64,000 nucleotides of DNA from an uncultured Oscillospiraceae bacterium (GTDB lineage Bacteria > Bacillota > Clostridia > Oscillospirales > Acutalibacteraceae): assembly GCA_902465155.1 (NCBI GenBank), contig CABQLY010000002.1:102076-166075 (forward strand), read 5' to 3'. A program made the translations under genes and the position numbers. The number at the start of each line of letters is the position of its first letter. The first letter of the stretch is position 1. Of this stretch, positions 39,406 through 48,106 are shown piece by piece. The notes beneath the pieces were generated by a model. It had not been told where the DNA came from. It ran no database searches and saw nothing but the letters and a program-made list of their open reading frames with translations.

Positions 39406-40560
39406 TTATTCAAATAAATCCTTTAGCTTATCAAAAAATCCTTTGCGCTTTTTGTAGTTGGCGTCGCTCATGGTTTGCTCAAAGGCCCGAATCATTTCTT
39501 TTTGCTTGGCGTTCAGGTTTTTAGGCACCTCCAGCACAATTTTAACATACTGGTCGCCGCGGCCGCTGTAATTCAAGCGCTGAATACCCTTGCCGCGCAG
39601 CTTTACGCTTTCGCCGGGTTGGGTGCCCTCACGCAGGGTAAAGGTTACCTTACCGTCTAAGGTTGGCACGGTAATTTCGGCCCCCAACGCCGCTTGCGCA
39701 AAGGTAACGGGAACCTCGCAGTAAACATCAAAGCCCTCCCGCTCAAACACCGGGTGCGGCCGAACCGAAACATTAATGCGCAAATCGCCCGCGGGGCCGC
39801 CGTTTACGCCGGCGTTGCCGCCGCCGCGAACATTCATAATCTGCCCGTCGTCAATACCGGCGGGAATATCAATTGTTTGCTCGGTGGTGCGACGAATACG
39901 GCCTTTGCCGTCGCAGCTGCGGCAGGGGTTTAAAATTATTTTGCCGGTGCCGTTACATTTTTCGCAGGGCTTTTGCGTTTGCATTGCCCCAAACGGGGTG
40001 CGCTGGGTTACCGTAACCCGGCCTGTGCCGTGGCAAGCGGCGCAGGTTTGCGGGCTGGAGCCTTTTGCCGCGCCGGTGCCGCCGCAATCGCTACACTGCT
40101 CAATGCGGGTAACCTTAATTTTTTTGGTGCAGCCTTTTGCGGCTTCTTCAAAGGATATGTTAACATTGGTTTGGGTGTCGCTGCCGCGGCGCGGGCCGTT
40201 TGCGTTGGCCGAGCGGCCGCCGCCAAATCCACCGCCAAAAATGGAGCCAAAAATATCGCCCAAATCGCCAAAATCCCCAAAACCGCTAAACCCGCCGCCG
40301 TAAGCGCCGCCACCACCGGCACCAAAATTTGGGTCAACGCCGGCGTGGCCAAACTGATCGTACCGGGCGCGTTTTTCTTTATCCGAAAGCACCTCGTAGG
40401 CCTCGTTAATCTCTTTAAAGCGGGCCTCGGCGGCTTTGTCGCCCGGGTGCAGGTCGGGGTGGCACTCTTTTGCGGCTTTACGGTAGGCTTTTTTTAAGGC
40501 GTCCCCACTGGCAGATTTTTCTACCCCTAAAACCTCATAATAATCTTTTTTTTCACTCAA
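39406..40560 (-). CDS. dnaJ: Chaperone DnaJ (Hsp40)
   Basis: 384 aa. J-domain with YRKAAKECHPDLHPGDK (HPD near residue 34), a Gly-rich region (about 75-120, GGGFGGGRSANANG), and four CxxCxGxG zinc-finger repeats (CSDCGGTG, CAACHGTG, CEKCNGTG, CRSCDGKG; about 145-215). Start is TTG at 40560 with AAAGGAG upstream. Last gene of the hrcA-grpE-dnaK-dnaJ operon; presumably controlled by the CIRCE element upstream of hrcA. Delivers substrates to DnaK and stimulates its ATPase. Confidence 0.96.
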   Translation of the reverse strand: MSEKKDYYEVLGVEKSASGDALKKAYRKAAKECHPDLHPGDKAAEARFKEINEAYEVLSDKEKRARYDQFGHAGVDPNFGAGGGGAYGGGFSGFGDFGDLGDIFGSIFGGGFGGGRSANANGPRRGSDTQTNVNISFEEAAKGCTKKIKVTRIEQCSDCGGTGAAKGSSPQTCAACHGTGRVTVTQRTPFGAMQTQKPCEKCNGTGKIILNPCRSCDGKGRIRRTTEQTIDIPAGIDDGQIMNVRGGGNAGVNGGPAGDLRINVSVRPHPVFEREGFDVYCEVPVTFAQAALGAEITVPTLDGKVTFTLREGTQPGESVKLRGKGIQRLNYSGRGDQYVKIVLEVPKNLNAKQKEMIRAFEQTMSDANYKKRKGFFDKLKDLFE

Positions 40561-40681
40561 AGGGTACAGCTCCTTTGTACAATTGCTAATTTAAGTAAGG
40601 CCCGGCAAAGCCGGGCAAAATACTGTACCCGGTAGGGGCAAAAACCGCCTATCGGGTGCAGCTTGCTATTTGCAAAAGGTT

Positions 40682-42532
40682 TTATTTATTGTTGTCGTCG
40701 GCGTCTTTAAAATCGGCCTCGTAAACATTAGGGTCGGCGTTTGCGCCGGCGTCGGCACCCGGGGCAGCGTTTGCGCCGCCTTGTGCGGCCTGTGCGTCGG
40801 CAGCGGCCTTGTAAAGCTTTTCGCTAATGGCGTAAAACTTTTTCTGCAGCTCCTCCTGCTTGGCTTTAATGGCCTCTAAATCGGTGCCCTTTAAGGCTTC
40901 GCGCAGGGCGGCAACCGCGTTGTTAATTTCGGTTTTTTCGGCTTCGCTTACCTTGTCGCCAAGCTCGCCCAAGGTTTTTTCGGTTTGGTAAATCATTTGG
41001 TCGGCACCGTTGCGAACATCAATTTCCTCGCGGCGCTTTTTGTCCTCGGCGGCGTATTGCTCGGCGTCCTTTACCGCTTTATCAATATCGTCCTTAGACA
41101 TATTGGTGCTGGAGGTAATGGTAATTTTTTGCTCCTTGCCGGTGCCAAGGTCTTTGGCCGAAACATTTACAATGCCGTTGGCGTCAATATCAAAGGTAAC
41201 CTCAATTTGCGGGATGCCGCGCGGGGCAGGGGCAATACCGTCTAAGTGGAATACGCCTAAGGTCTTATTGTCCTTTGCAAATTCGCGCTCGCCCTGCAGT
41301 ACATGCACCTCAACCGAGGTTTGTCCGTCGGCCGCAGTAGAGAAAATTTGGCTCTTTTTAGTAGGAATGGTGGTGTTGCGGTCAATTACCTTGGTAGAAA
41401 CACCGCCCATGGTTTCAATGCCCAACGAAAGCGGGGTAACATCCAGCAGCAGCAGACCTTTTACATCGCCGCCTAAAACGCCGCCCTGAATAGCCGCGCC
41501 AATTGCAACGCACTCATCGGGGTTAATGCCCTTAAACGGCTCGCTGCCAATAAAGTTTTTAACGGCCTCCTGCACGGCGGGAATACGGCTGGAACCGCCA
41601 ACCATTAGCACCTTGTGAATTTCGCTTTTATCTAACCCGGAATCGGCCAGAGCCTGGCGAACCGGGCCCATGGTGGCTTCTACCAAATCGCCGGTCAACT
41701 CATTAAACTTGGCGCGGGTTAAGGTGGTTTCAAAGTGCTTAGGGCCGGTGGCGTCGGCCGTAATAAACGGCAGGTTAATTTCGGCGGTGGTCATGCCCGA
41801 AAGGTCAATTTTAGCTTTTTCGGCGGCCTCTTTAATACGCTGCATGGCCATTTTATCGCCCGAAAGGTCAATGCCTTGCTCGGCCTTAAAGGTAGAAATA
41901 ATATAGTCCATAATGCGTTTATCAAAGTCGTCGCCGCCCAAACGGTTGTTACCGGCGGTGGCTAAAACCTCTTGCACGCCGTCGCCCATTTCAATAATCG
42001 AAACATCAAAGGTGCCGCCGCCAAGGTCGTAAACCATAACCTTTTGGTCCTGCTCTTTATCTACACTGTAAGCCAGCGCGGCTGCGGTAGGCTCGTTAAT
42101 AATACGCTTAACATCTAACCCCGCAATTTTGCCGGCGTCCTTAGTGGCCTGGCGCTGTGCGTCGGTAAAATAGGCCGGAACGGTAATAACCGCCTCGGTA
42201 ACCGGGGTGCCAAGGTAGCTTTCGGCGTCGGCCTTTAGTTTAGAAAGAATAATGGCCGAAATTTCCTGCGGGGTGTAATTTTTGCCGTCAATCGGAACGG
42301 TGTAGGAGGTGCCCATTTCGCGCTTAATAGAGCTAATGGTGCGCTCCGGGTTGGTAATGGCCTGCCGTTTGGCAACCTGGCCTACCATGCGTTCGCCGGT
42401 TTTAGAAAATGCAACAACCGAAGGGGTTGTGCGGTTGCCCTCGGCGTTTGCAATAACAACCGGCTCGCCGCCCTCCATAACCGCTACGCAAGAGTTTGTT
42501 GTACCTAAGTCAATACCAATAATTTTTCCCAT
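40682..42532 (-). CDS. dnaK: Chaperone DnaK (Hsp70)
   Basis: About 616 aa. N-terminal GIDLGTTNSCVAVMEG, ATPase motifs NEPTAAALAYSVDK and VYDLGGGTFDVSIIE, then the linker DVKGLLLLDVTPLSLG, and the C-terminal lid with an Ala/Gly-rich tail. ATG at 42532 has GGAGG 8 bases upstream; the frame extends slightly further to 42547 without a ribosome site. Heat-shock chaperone; CIRCE operon member. Confidence 0.98.
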   Translation of the reverse strand: MGKIIGIDLGTTNSCVAVMEGGEPVVIANAEGNRTTPSVVAFSKTGERMVGQVAKRQAITNPERTISSIKREMGTSYTVPIDGKNYTPQEISAIILSKLKADAESYLGTPVTEAVITVPAYFTDAQRQATKDAGKIAGLDVKRIINEPTAAALAYSVDKEQDQKVMVYDLGGGTFDVSIIEMGDGVQEVLATAGNNRLGGDDFDKRIMDYIISTFKAEQGIDLSGDKMAMQRIKEAAEKAKIDLSGMTTAEINLPFITADATGPKHFETTLTRAKFNELTGDLVEATMGPVRQALADSGLDKSEIHKVLMVGGSSRIPAVQEAVKNFIGSEPFKGINPDECVAIGAAIQGGVLGGDVKGLLLLDVTPLSLGIETMGGVSTKVIDRNTTIPTKKSQIFSTAADGQTSVEVHVLQGEREFAKDNKTLGVFHLDGIAPAPRGIPQIEVTFDIDANGIVNVSAKDLGTGKEQKITITSSTNMSKDDIDKAVKDAEQYAAEDKKRREEIDVRNGADQMIYQTEKTLGELGDKVSEAEKTEINNAVAALREALKGTDLEAIKAKQEELQKKFYAISEKLYKAAADAQAAQGGANAAPGADAGANADPNVYEADFKDADDNNK

Positions 42533-42629
42533 AATCAATTCCTCCAATAGAATTATTTACAAAATAATTTAATTTATTGCTGCAAAAGCAGCGTAACGCT
42601 TACCGCAATAGCGGCAGCGGTTAAAGGCT

Positions 42630-43157
42630 TTAATTTGCCACTTGAACCATGGCGGGGCGAATAACCGTGTCGCCCAATTTGTAACCCTGCTGCAAAACCG
42701 CAACAATTTCGTTCTCGGTTTTTTCGGGGTCTTCTAAATGCATTACCGCTTCGTGAACCGAAGGGTCAAAGGTGTCGCCAACCTGAGCCAGCTCCTCTAA
42801 GCCAAAATCGTTTACAACGCCGCAAAGCTGCTTTACAATCATTTCAATGCCCTTGGCGTAATCGGGGTTGGTCGGGTCTTGCCCTAAGGCGCGGTTGGCG
42901 TTATCTACCACCGGCAGTAATTTTTTAATCAGCGTTGCTTTGGCGTACTCGGCGGTTTTAAGCTTTTCGCGCTCGGTGCGCTTTTTAAAGTTGTCAAACT
43001 CGGCGGCCGTGCGCATAAAAAGGTCTTTTTGCTTTTCAAGCTCGGCCTTTAAGTGGCTTTCGCCGGTCTTGCTTTTTTTGGCCTTTTTGGGCTTTTCGGC
43101 CTGTTCGGCTGCTGCGGGCTCGGTGTTATTTAAATCTTTTTTATTTTCTTCACTCAT
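42630..43157 (-). CDS. grpE: Nucleotide exchange factor GrpE
   Basis: About 175 aa. Lysine/glutamate-rich N-terminus, coiled-coil RTAAEFDNFKKRTEREK near residue 55, then PVVDNANRAL and the GrpE signature end VAVLQQGYKLGDTVIRPAMVQV. ATG at 43157 with AGGT upstream is preferred over the longer frame at 43172. Releases ADP from DnaK. Confidence 0.96.
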   Translation of the reverse strand: MSEENKKDLNNTEPAAAEQAEKPKKAKKSKTGESHLKAELEKQKDLFMRTAAEFDNFKKRTEREKLKTAEYAKATLIKKLLPVVDNANRALGQDPTNPDYAKGIEMIVKQLCGVVNDFGLEELAQVGDTFDPSVHEAVMHLEDPEKTENEIVAVLQQGYKLGDTVIRPAMVQVAN

Positions 43158-43178
43158 AGTTTTACCTGCCAATCGTTT

Positions 43179-44213
43179 TTAATCTTCAAGGTCTAACCCC
43201 GCTTGCTCAATGGCCTTGCCTAACTGGCGGGCAAAATAAGCAACGCTTGGAATTAAATCTTCGTAGGCCATGCGGGTTGGGCCCATAACGCCAATTTTAC
43301 CGGCCCGATTTTCGCCCCCGCCAAACTTTGCAACCACAAAGCTGGAGGGCTTTAAAATATCAACGCCGCTTTCGTCGCCAAAAACAACGCCAACCGGGTC
43401 CTCAATGCCCGAGAGCAGGGAATACACCGCGTCTTTTTGGCGAATGTAATCTACCATGCGGCGGGCGTCCTCCTCGGTGCGGCAAAAGGAGTACATATTT
43501 GCTTCGCCCTTTAGCTCTAACTGGTAATGGCACAAGGCCTCTACCATGTTAAAAATTGCCGAGAGCAGAGGCATAAGCGCTAAGCCAAACAGCCCGGCAC
43601 TGGCCGCTACCGATTGCAAATAGGCGCCTGTAAAGCTTTCTAACGGCCGGCCAACCAATTTTTGCTCGGCCAGGCTTTCAAAAGTTTCCAACAGGCGGGG
43701 GTTAATTTCCTCCCCCAAACGGCAAAGGCGGCTGTTGGCAATAGAATCGGTTGTAATAAGCACCACCAAGGCGGTGCGCCGCCCAACCGGCAAAAGCTCA
43801 ACCCGTTTTACCGCGGCGCCCTTTTCGGGCAAGGTTAGCGAAACGGCCGGAAACCCGGTTAAATCGGAAAGCGCCTGCCCGGCGTTAGCGGTAATGTTTT
43901 CGGGGCTTTCGGCAATTTTGTGAATTACACGGTCAATAGACTGCTGCATTTGCGGGGAAAGGGTGTTGGAGCCTAACAGCTCTTTAATGTAAAACCGGTA
44001 ACCGGCTGCGGTTGGCACCCGGCCGGCCGAGGTGTGCGGCTGCTGCAGGTAACCCATTTCGCAAAGGTCGCTCATCTCGTTGCGCACGGTGGCGGAAGAA
44101 AGGTTTAAACCCGCGGCGTTACAAAGCATTTTAGAGCCTACCGGCTCGCCCGTAGCAATATGAAGCTTTACAATTTCGCATAAAATTTTCTTTTTACGAT
44201 CAGTGAACTCCAT
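43179..44213 (-). CDS. hrcA: Heat-inducible transcription repressor HrcA
   Basis: About 344 aa, normal HrcA length. Winged-helix start MEFTDRKKKILCEIVKLHIATGEPVGS, GLNLSSATVRNEMSDL and YLQQPHTSAGRVPTAAGYR. The longer frame to 44354 crosses the CIRCE operator and promoter; ATG at 44213 with AGGAAGG upstream is correct. It represses this operon by binding CIRCE, with GroEL modulating activity in known systems. Confidence 0.97.
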   Translation of the reverse strand: MEFTDRKKKILCEIVKLHIATGEPVGSKMLCNAAGLNLSSATVRNEMSDLCEMGYLQQPHTSAGRVPTAAGYRFYIKELLGSNTLSPQMQQSIDRVIHKIAESPENITANAGQALSDLTGFPAVSLTLPEKGAAVKRVELLPVGRRTALVVLITTDSIANSRLCRLGEEINPRLLETFESLAEQKLVGRPLESFTGAYLQSVAASAGLFGLALMPLLSAIFNMVEALCHYQLELKGEANMYSFCRTEEDARRMVDYIRQKDAVYSLLSGIEDPVGVVFGDESGVDILKPSSFVVAKFGGGENRAGKIGVMGPTRMAYEDLIPSVAYFARQLGKAIEQAGLDLED

Positions 44214-44248
44214 TGAAACCGCCTTCCTAAAAATTGTGCTTAGCACCT

Positions 44249-44275
44249 TTAGCACTCTTTTACCTTGAGTGCTAA
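44249..44275. promoter_or_regulatory. CIRCE operator
   Basis: Perfect TTAGCACTC (44249-44257), 9-base spacer, GAGTGCTAA (44267-44275). It lies between the minus-strand promoter and the hrcA start, the expected HrcA-binding site of the heat-shock operon. Confidence 0.97.
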
Positions 44276-44283
44276 CATGATAT

Positions 44284-44312
44284 AATTTACCACCTTTTGC
44301 GCCGTTTGTCAA
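44284..44312 (-). promoter_or_regulatory. Promoter of the hrcA operon
   Basis: Minus-strand TTGACA (44307-44312), 17-bp spacer, TAAATT (44284-44289), directly upstream of CIRCE. Confidence 0.8.
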
Positions 44313-44409
44313 TAGGATAATTGTTAAAAAATTATGAAATATTTTGACTTTCACTGACCTTTGGCGAATGTTCGCCTTAAAAACACGCTAAGGGGCGCGG
44401 AAATAACAA

Positions 44410-44436
44410 AAAAGCAAGCCGTTACGGCCTGCTTTT
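44410..44436 (-). terminator. Intrinsic terminator after the AraC-type gene
   Basis: AAAAGCAAGCC/GGCCTGCTTTT with one mismatch; on the minus strand it ends in TTTTTTGTTATTT, fitting termination of the AraC-type gene. Confidence 0.8.
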
Positions 44437-44536
44437 GGGGGAATGATTTTAAAAGTTTGTTTTTATTAATATGTTTAATAGCTATTAGTAGCATTTTCCT
44501 TACAAAGGGTTGTGCGTACTTTGTTTGGCACAAAGG

Positions 44537-45406
44537 TTATTCCTGCTGCTTTCTAAAATCGCGCGTGGTTTTGCCGGTGGCCTTTTTAAAATATTTTAAA
44601 AAGTGCGAAATATCTTTAAATCCAACAGCTTCGGCAATTTCGGCCGCTTTAATATCGCTGGCCTGCAGCAGCTCAATTGCGGCGTTAATACGGCAGTTAA
44701 TTAGGTAATGGTGCACCGACATACCGGTTTGCTGCACCACAATGCGGTTTAGGTGGTTGGGGTGGTAGCCAAACAGCTCGCCCAGGCTTTGGTTGGTAAT
44801 ATCGTCACGGTAGTGGCGGTTAATGTGTTGAATAACCTTGTCGGCCAACAGCTCGCTTTTGGTTACGCTGCTGCTGTAAACGGCCGAGCGGGCAATTAAC
44901 GCCAAATTGCTTTTTAGCAGACCCGAAACTCGGCTTTGGTAAAACGGCTTTTTGGCAATATACTCCGATGCTAAGTGGTACAGCGGGCTGCGCAGCGACT
45001 GCAGCCCGTTTGCGTAAATGGGGCTGTTTAACGCGGCGTGATCCTGAAAGGCAATTTTTTCTACAATTTGGTTTGCATCAAAATTACGCCACTTAGCCGG
45101 GGGAATGGGCTCGGCTAAATCGGCGTAGTTTTGGGTGTAATCAAAGTTAACGCCAATCAGGTCTACATGGTCGCTGCCGCTCGCTAAATGCAGGCTGTAT
45201 TCCAGCCCCGGCGCCCAAAGAGCCACGCTGCCAATTTTCATAGCGTAGGGGGTGCCGTTTACAAGAATAGTGCCCTCGCCGCCGTTGCAATAAAACAGGC
45301 GGTAATCGTACGAGGCAATTTCCTCATACTGCCGGTTGGAGGTTATGGTTAAAAACTGCCCGTAACGCACAAAGGGGTCAATTTTCCCAAATTGTAGTGG
45401 ATGAGC
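44537..45406 (-). CDS. AraC family transcriptional regulator
   Basis: About 289 aa. The N-terminal cupin-like sensor includes FYCNGGEGTILVNGTPYAMKIG, and the C-terminal double helix-turn-helix has LGELFGYHPNHLNRIV and IKAAEIAEAVGFKDISHFLKYFKKATG. ATG at 45406 follows AGGTTGGGG at an acceptable distance; an in-frame ATG at 45448 is the alternative. It is divergent from the unknown 822-aa gene and isomerase-like gene, and direct repeats between them could be its operators. Likely a sugar-responsive activator. Confidence 0.85.
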   Translation of the reverse strand, partial: AHPLQFGKIDPFVRYGQFLTITSNRQYEEIASYDYRLFYCNGGEGTILVNGTPYAMKIGSVALWAPGLEYSLHLASGSDHVDLIGVNFDYTQNYADLAEPIPPAKWRNFDANQIVEKIAFQDHAALNSPIYANGLQSLRSPLYHLASEYIAKKPFYQSRVSGLLKSNLALIARSAVYSSSVTKSELLADKVIQHINRHYRDDITNQSLGELFGYHPNHLNRIVVQQTGMSVHHYLINCRINAAIELLQASDIKAAEIAEAVGFKDISHFLKYFKKATGKTTRDFRKQQE

Positions 45407-45485
45407 CATGACATTCCCCAACCTTTCTGTTTGTAATCTTTTGTTCATTATAGCTTTTCTTACATTAAAAATCAACCAAAACGGC

Positions 45486-45516
45486 TAAAATGTTTGTTTT
45501 TGCCTATAAAATGTTT
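45486..45516. promoter_or_regulatory. Direct-repeat operator candidates for the AraC regulator
   Basis: TAAAATGTTT occurs at 45486-45495 and 45507-45516, same orientation, 21 bp apart (two helical turns). An inverted AACATTT lies at 45544-45550. Such direct repeats upstream of a -35 are typical AraC-family activator sites. Confidence 0.55.
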
Positions 45517-45547
45517 AAAAAAGACAGTTAAATATTTATTTTTAACA

Positions 45548-45576
45548 TTTCATTTTGCCGCCGTACCATGTATAAT
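45548..45576 (+). promoter_or_regulatory. Promoter of the unknown protein/isomerase operon
   Basis: TATAAT at 45571-45576 and a weak TTTCAT at 45548-45553 with a 17-bp spacer. The poor -35 and upstream repeats suggest activator dependence. Confidence 0.65.
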
Positions 45577-45606
45577 AGAAAAAAACAATGCACAGGGGGA
45601 ATGAGA

Positions 45607-48075
45607 GTGCAAAATTTAAAAAGTGTTAGCTTAGAGCTAAGCTTAAAACCGTTTAAAAAATTAGATCCGGAATATATTGAAAGCGTTTGCCGCAAGGTGT
45701 TTTACCAGTGGCAGGGGCTAACCGCCCAGGCTAAGGTTGTTAAGGTTTTAATGTGGACCTCGGACGGCAGCGAGCTGTTGGATTACAACGGCGACCTTTC
45801 GGCTGTTTTTGAGTGGGACCGTTTTATTGGCGGCGCCAACAACCGCCAGAATTGGGATAAGGTAAACGACCCCGAGGGCGTTGGCCTGCACACCCGGCAT
45901 TACGATTACATAAGCAACCCGCCGGTAATGCATTACAGCGACCTAAAAAACATTATTGCAGCCTTAAAGCGGGTAGGTAAGGAAATTACCGGCTGCAACA
46001 TTTTAGTGGGGGAAACCTTTGATCCCGGCCCGGAATTTGCCCTTTCTGATTTTAAATACAACCGCCACAACGAAATTTGCGAGGGCGGCTCTATGGGCAA
46101 AAAAAGCATGGTTTGCTGCTACAACACCCTGCACGCAGATGATCGCGCCTATGCGGCGTACCCCAAGGGTATTCCGGAGGGCACCCTGTTTGGGGAATTT
46201 TTTGCCAAGCAGGCCCAGTGCTTTTTAACCGATATTGGGTTTGATTATTTGTGGCTTTCCAACGGGTTTGGTTTTGGTACCGAAACCTGGAAGGTTACCG
46301 GCGCGCTGTACGACGGCGAGCGTTTTTACCCCGAAAAGCTAAAGGATTTCGAGCGCAAGATTATTGAATTTTGGCAGGTTTTTCGTAAATACTGCAGCTT
46401 CCCGTTAGAAACACGGGGCACCAACCTTACCGTTGGCATAGATTTTTCTACCGACGCGGTAAACCACAAAATGATATACGAGGGCAACTTTAACCTGCTG
46501 CCGCCGCCAAACTCGCCCTGGGCCGCTTTAGACGGCAACTTTGGCTTAGAGCTGGCCGGCTACCTTTCCCGCGCGGCAGAGCTGCCGGGGGAGGATTACC
46601 TGTTCCGTTTTTATATTCACGACCCCTGGTGGCTGAACAGCCCGTGGATTGACCGGTACGAGGGCCAACCGCACGACATTTACCTGCCCATGAGCTGCGC
46701 CCGCATTAACCAAAACGGGCAAACGGTTGTGGCAAACCACCTAAACCTTTTAAGTATAGATAATTCTTACGGCGATATGCCCGATCGCGTTCCGCGGGAG
46801 GTTACCCCTTACTTGGTTTCGGCTTACGAAAACGCGCCGGACGCCCCTTCGCCCTTTGTTTGGGTGTACCCGTTTAATGAATACAGCACCATGGCCGGCG
46901 GGCGGCTGGAAAAATCTTTTTTTGAGGATTGGTTTTTTATTGCCGCCATGAACCGCGGTTTGCCGGTTTCTACCGTTATTTCAACCGGTAATTTTGCAAG
47001 GCTGCGCCAAGCTAACGCAAGCTTTTTGCAAAACAGCGTGCTGGTAACACCGGTGCCCGAGCGGGGCAGCAAGGTGGCGGGCGCCCTTTGCAGCTTTGTG
47101 CAAAGCGGCGGTAAGGTGTTGTTTTACGGCAGCACCCAAAACGGCGACCCGGCCATTTTAAACCTGCTGCAACTAAAGCAGGAGCAGCCGCTAACCGGCA
47201 GCTTTGCCTTAAAGCTGCTGCCGCAGGTTTGCACCGGGCTAAAAAACGGCGCTTACAGCGAAAATTTAAAATACGGCGGCCCGTTAACCGACGACGGCCT
47301 GTTAGAGGTACCAGCCAAAAATGCCGCAGGTTTAACCGTTGTGGCTAAAGCGGAGCAAAACGGCGCCGAGCGGGCTATTGCCGTTACGGTTGCCTTGCCA
47401 AGCTGGCAGGGCGGCAGCGCCGCCTGGTGCCGCGGGGCCGATTGCTCCCGCGCCGGGGCGGATAATGACGATTCGGTTATGGCCGATTCTACCGTTAAGG
47501 CCGGCCGTTTTCCGGTAGAAATTTTACCGCGCGAGCTTTGCAAGGCCTTTGGCTACGGCGTTGGCGTTTTAAAACGCTCGGCCGCGTGTAAGGAGCCGGT
47601 AGTGCTTATGCACCGGCACCAAAATTCGCTTTGGTTTTCGGGCTACTGCCCCGATACCACCGTTGAGCTAACCTTAAAAACCCCGCTGGGCGCCCCGCTG
47701 CTGCTGGCGAACGAAACCTATTTAGACGCAAACGGCGCAGCACATTACCACCTGCCGCGTGCCTGGCGGCACGAGTGCCGCGTTTTTGTTGAAAAACAGG
47801 CCGAGGGCTTTGGCAGCCTGCACTGCATTGAGGCAATCTCAACTAAAATTGATGTTCGCCGCCGCTTGCAGGTTAACGGCCTAAAAAACGCCACCCTTTA
47901 CTTTTTGCCCGAAAACGGTTGCCCCGAAAATTCAAGCTTTTTGCTGAACTCCTATTACCCGCACTGCGTTGGGCAGGAGTGCCGGCACAGCGTTGTAGAT
48001 ACCTGCTACGGCAAAGCGCTGAAGTTAGAGGATGTTACGGGAACAGTGCTGTTTATGGATATGATTCACAACTAA
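45607..48075 (+). CDS. Large conserved protein of unknown function in a sugar operon
   Basis: About 822 aa, no signal peptide or membrane helix seen. The N-terminal half has an (alpha/beta)-barrel look with GKEITGCNILVGETFDPGP, FDYLWLSNGFGFGTETWK and the aromatic FRFYIHDPWWLNSPWIDRYEG. A middle segment (about 490-570) resembles a Rossmann or trehalose-like domain (GALCSFVQSGGKVLFYGSTQ), followed by a beta-rich C-terminus. Glycoside hydrolase-like activity is plausible but not shown by any motif I can name. GTG at 45607 has a 6-base spacer to AGGGGGA; the longest frame begins at 45568, upstream of the promoter -10, and cannot be real. It precedes an arabinose/fucose isomerase-like gene by 31 bp. 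Confidence 0.62.
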   Translation: MQNLKSVSLELSLKPFKKLDPEYIESVCRKVFYQWQGLTAQAKVVKVLMWTSDGSELLDYNGDLSAVFEWDRFIGGANNRQNWDKVNDPEGVGLHTRHYDYISNPPVMHYSDLKNIIAALKRVGKEITGCNILVGETFDPGPEFALSDFKYNRHNEICEGGSMGKKSMVCCYNTLHADDRAYAAYPKGIPEGTLFGEFFAKQAQCFLTDIGFDYLWLSNGFGFGTETWKVTGALYDGERFYPEKLKDFERKIIEFWQVFRKYCSFPLETRGTNLTVGIDFSTDAVNHKMIYEGNFNLLPPPNSPWAALDGNFGLELAGYLSRAAELPGEDYLFRFYIHDPWWLNSPWIDRYEGQPHDIYLPMSCARINQNGQTVVANHLNLLSIDNSYGDMPDRVPREVTPYLVSAYENAPDAPSPFVWVYPFNEYSTMAGGRLEKSFFEDWFFIAAMNRGLPVSTVISTGNFARLRQANASFLQNSVLVTPVPERGSKVAGALCSFVQSGGKVLFYGSTQNGDPAILNLLQLKQEQPLTGSFALKLLPQVCTGLKNGAYSENLKYGGPLTDDGLLEVPAKNAAGLTVVAKAEQNGAERAIAVTVALPSWQGGSAAWCRGADCSRAGADNDDSVMADSTVKAGRFPVEILPRELCKAFGYGVGVLKRSAACKEPVVLMHRHQNSLWFSGYCPDTTVELTLKTPLGAPLLLANETYLDANGAAHYHLPRAWRHECRVFVEKQAEGFGSLHCIEAISTKIDVRRRLQVNGLKNATLYFLPENGCPENSSFLLNSYYPHCVGQECRHSVVDTCYGKALKLEDVTGTVLFMDMIHN

Positions 48076-48106
48076 TTTAATTGAACATTTAACTGGAGGA
48101 CTGAAA

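Noticed and set aside
39776..40497. Plus-strand frames rich in Pro/Ala or Gly opposite dnaJ
   Set aside because: They mirror the Gly-rich and zinc-finger parts of dnaJ.
44214..44354. N-terminal extension of hrcA
   Set aside because: It spans the CIRCE operator and promoter; ATG at 44213 has a proper ribosome site.
45568..45606. Start of the unknown 822-aa protein at ATG 45568
   Set aside because: The ATG overlaps the TATAAT promoter element and would lie upstream of the transcript start.
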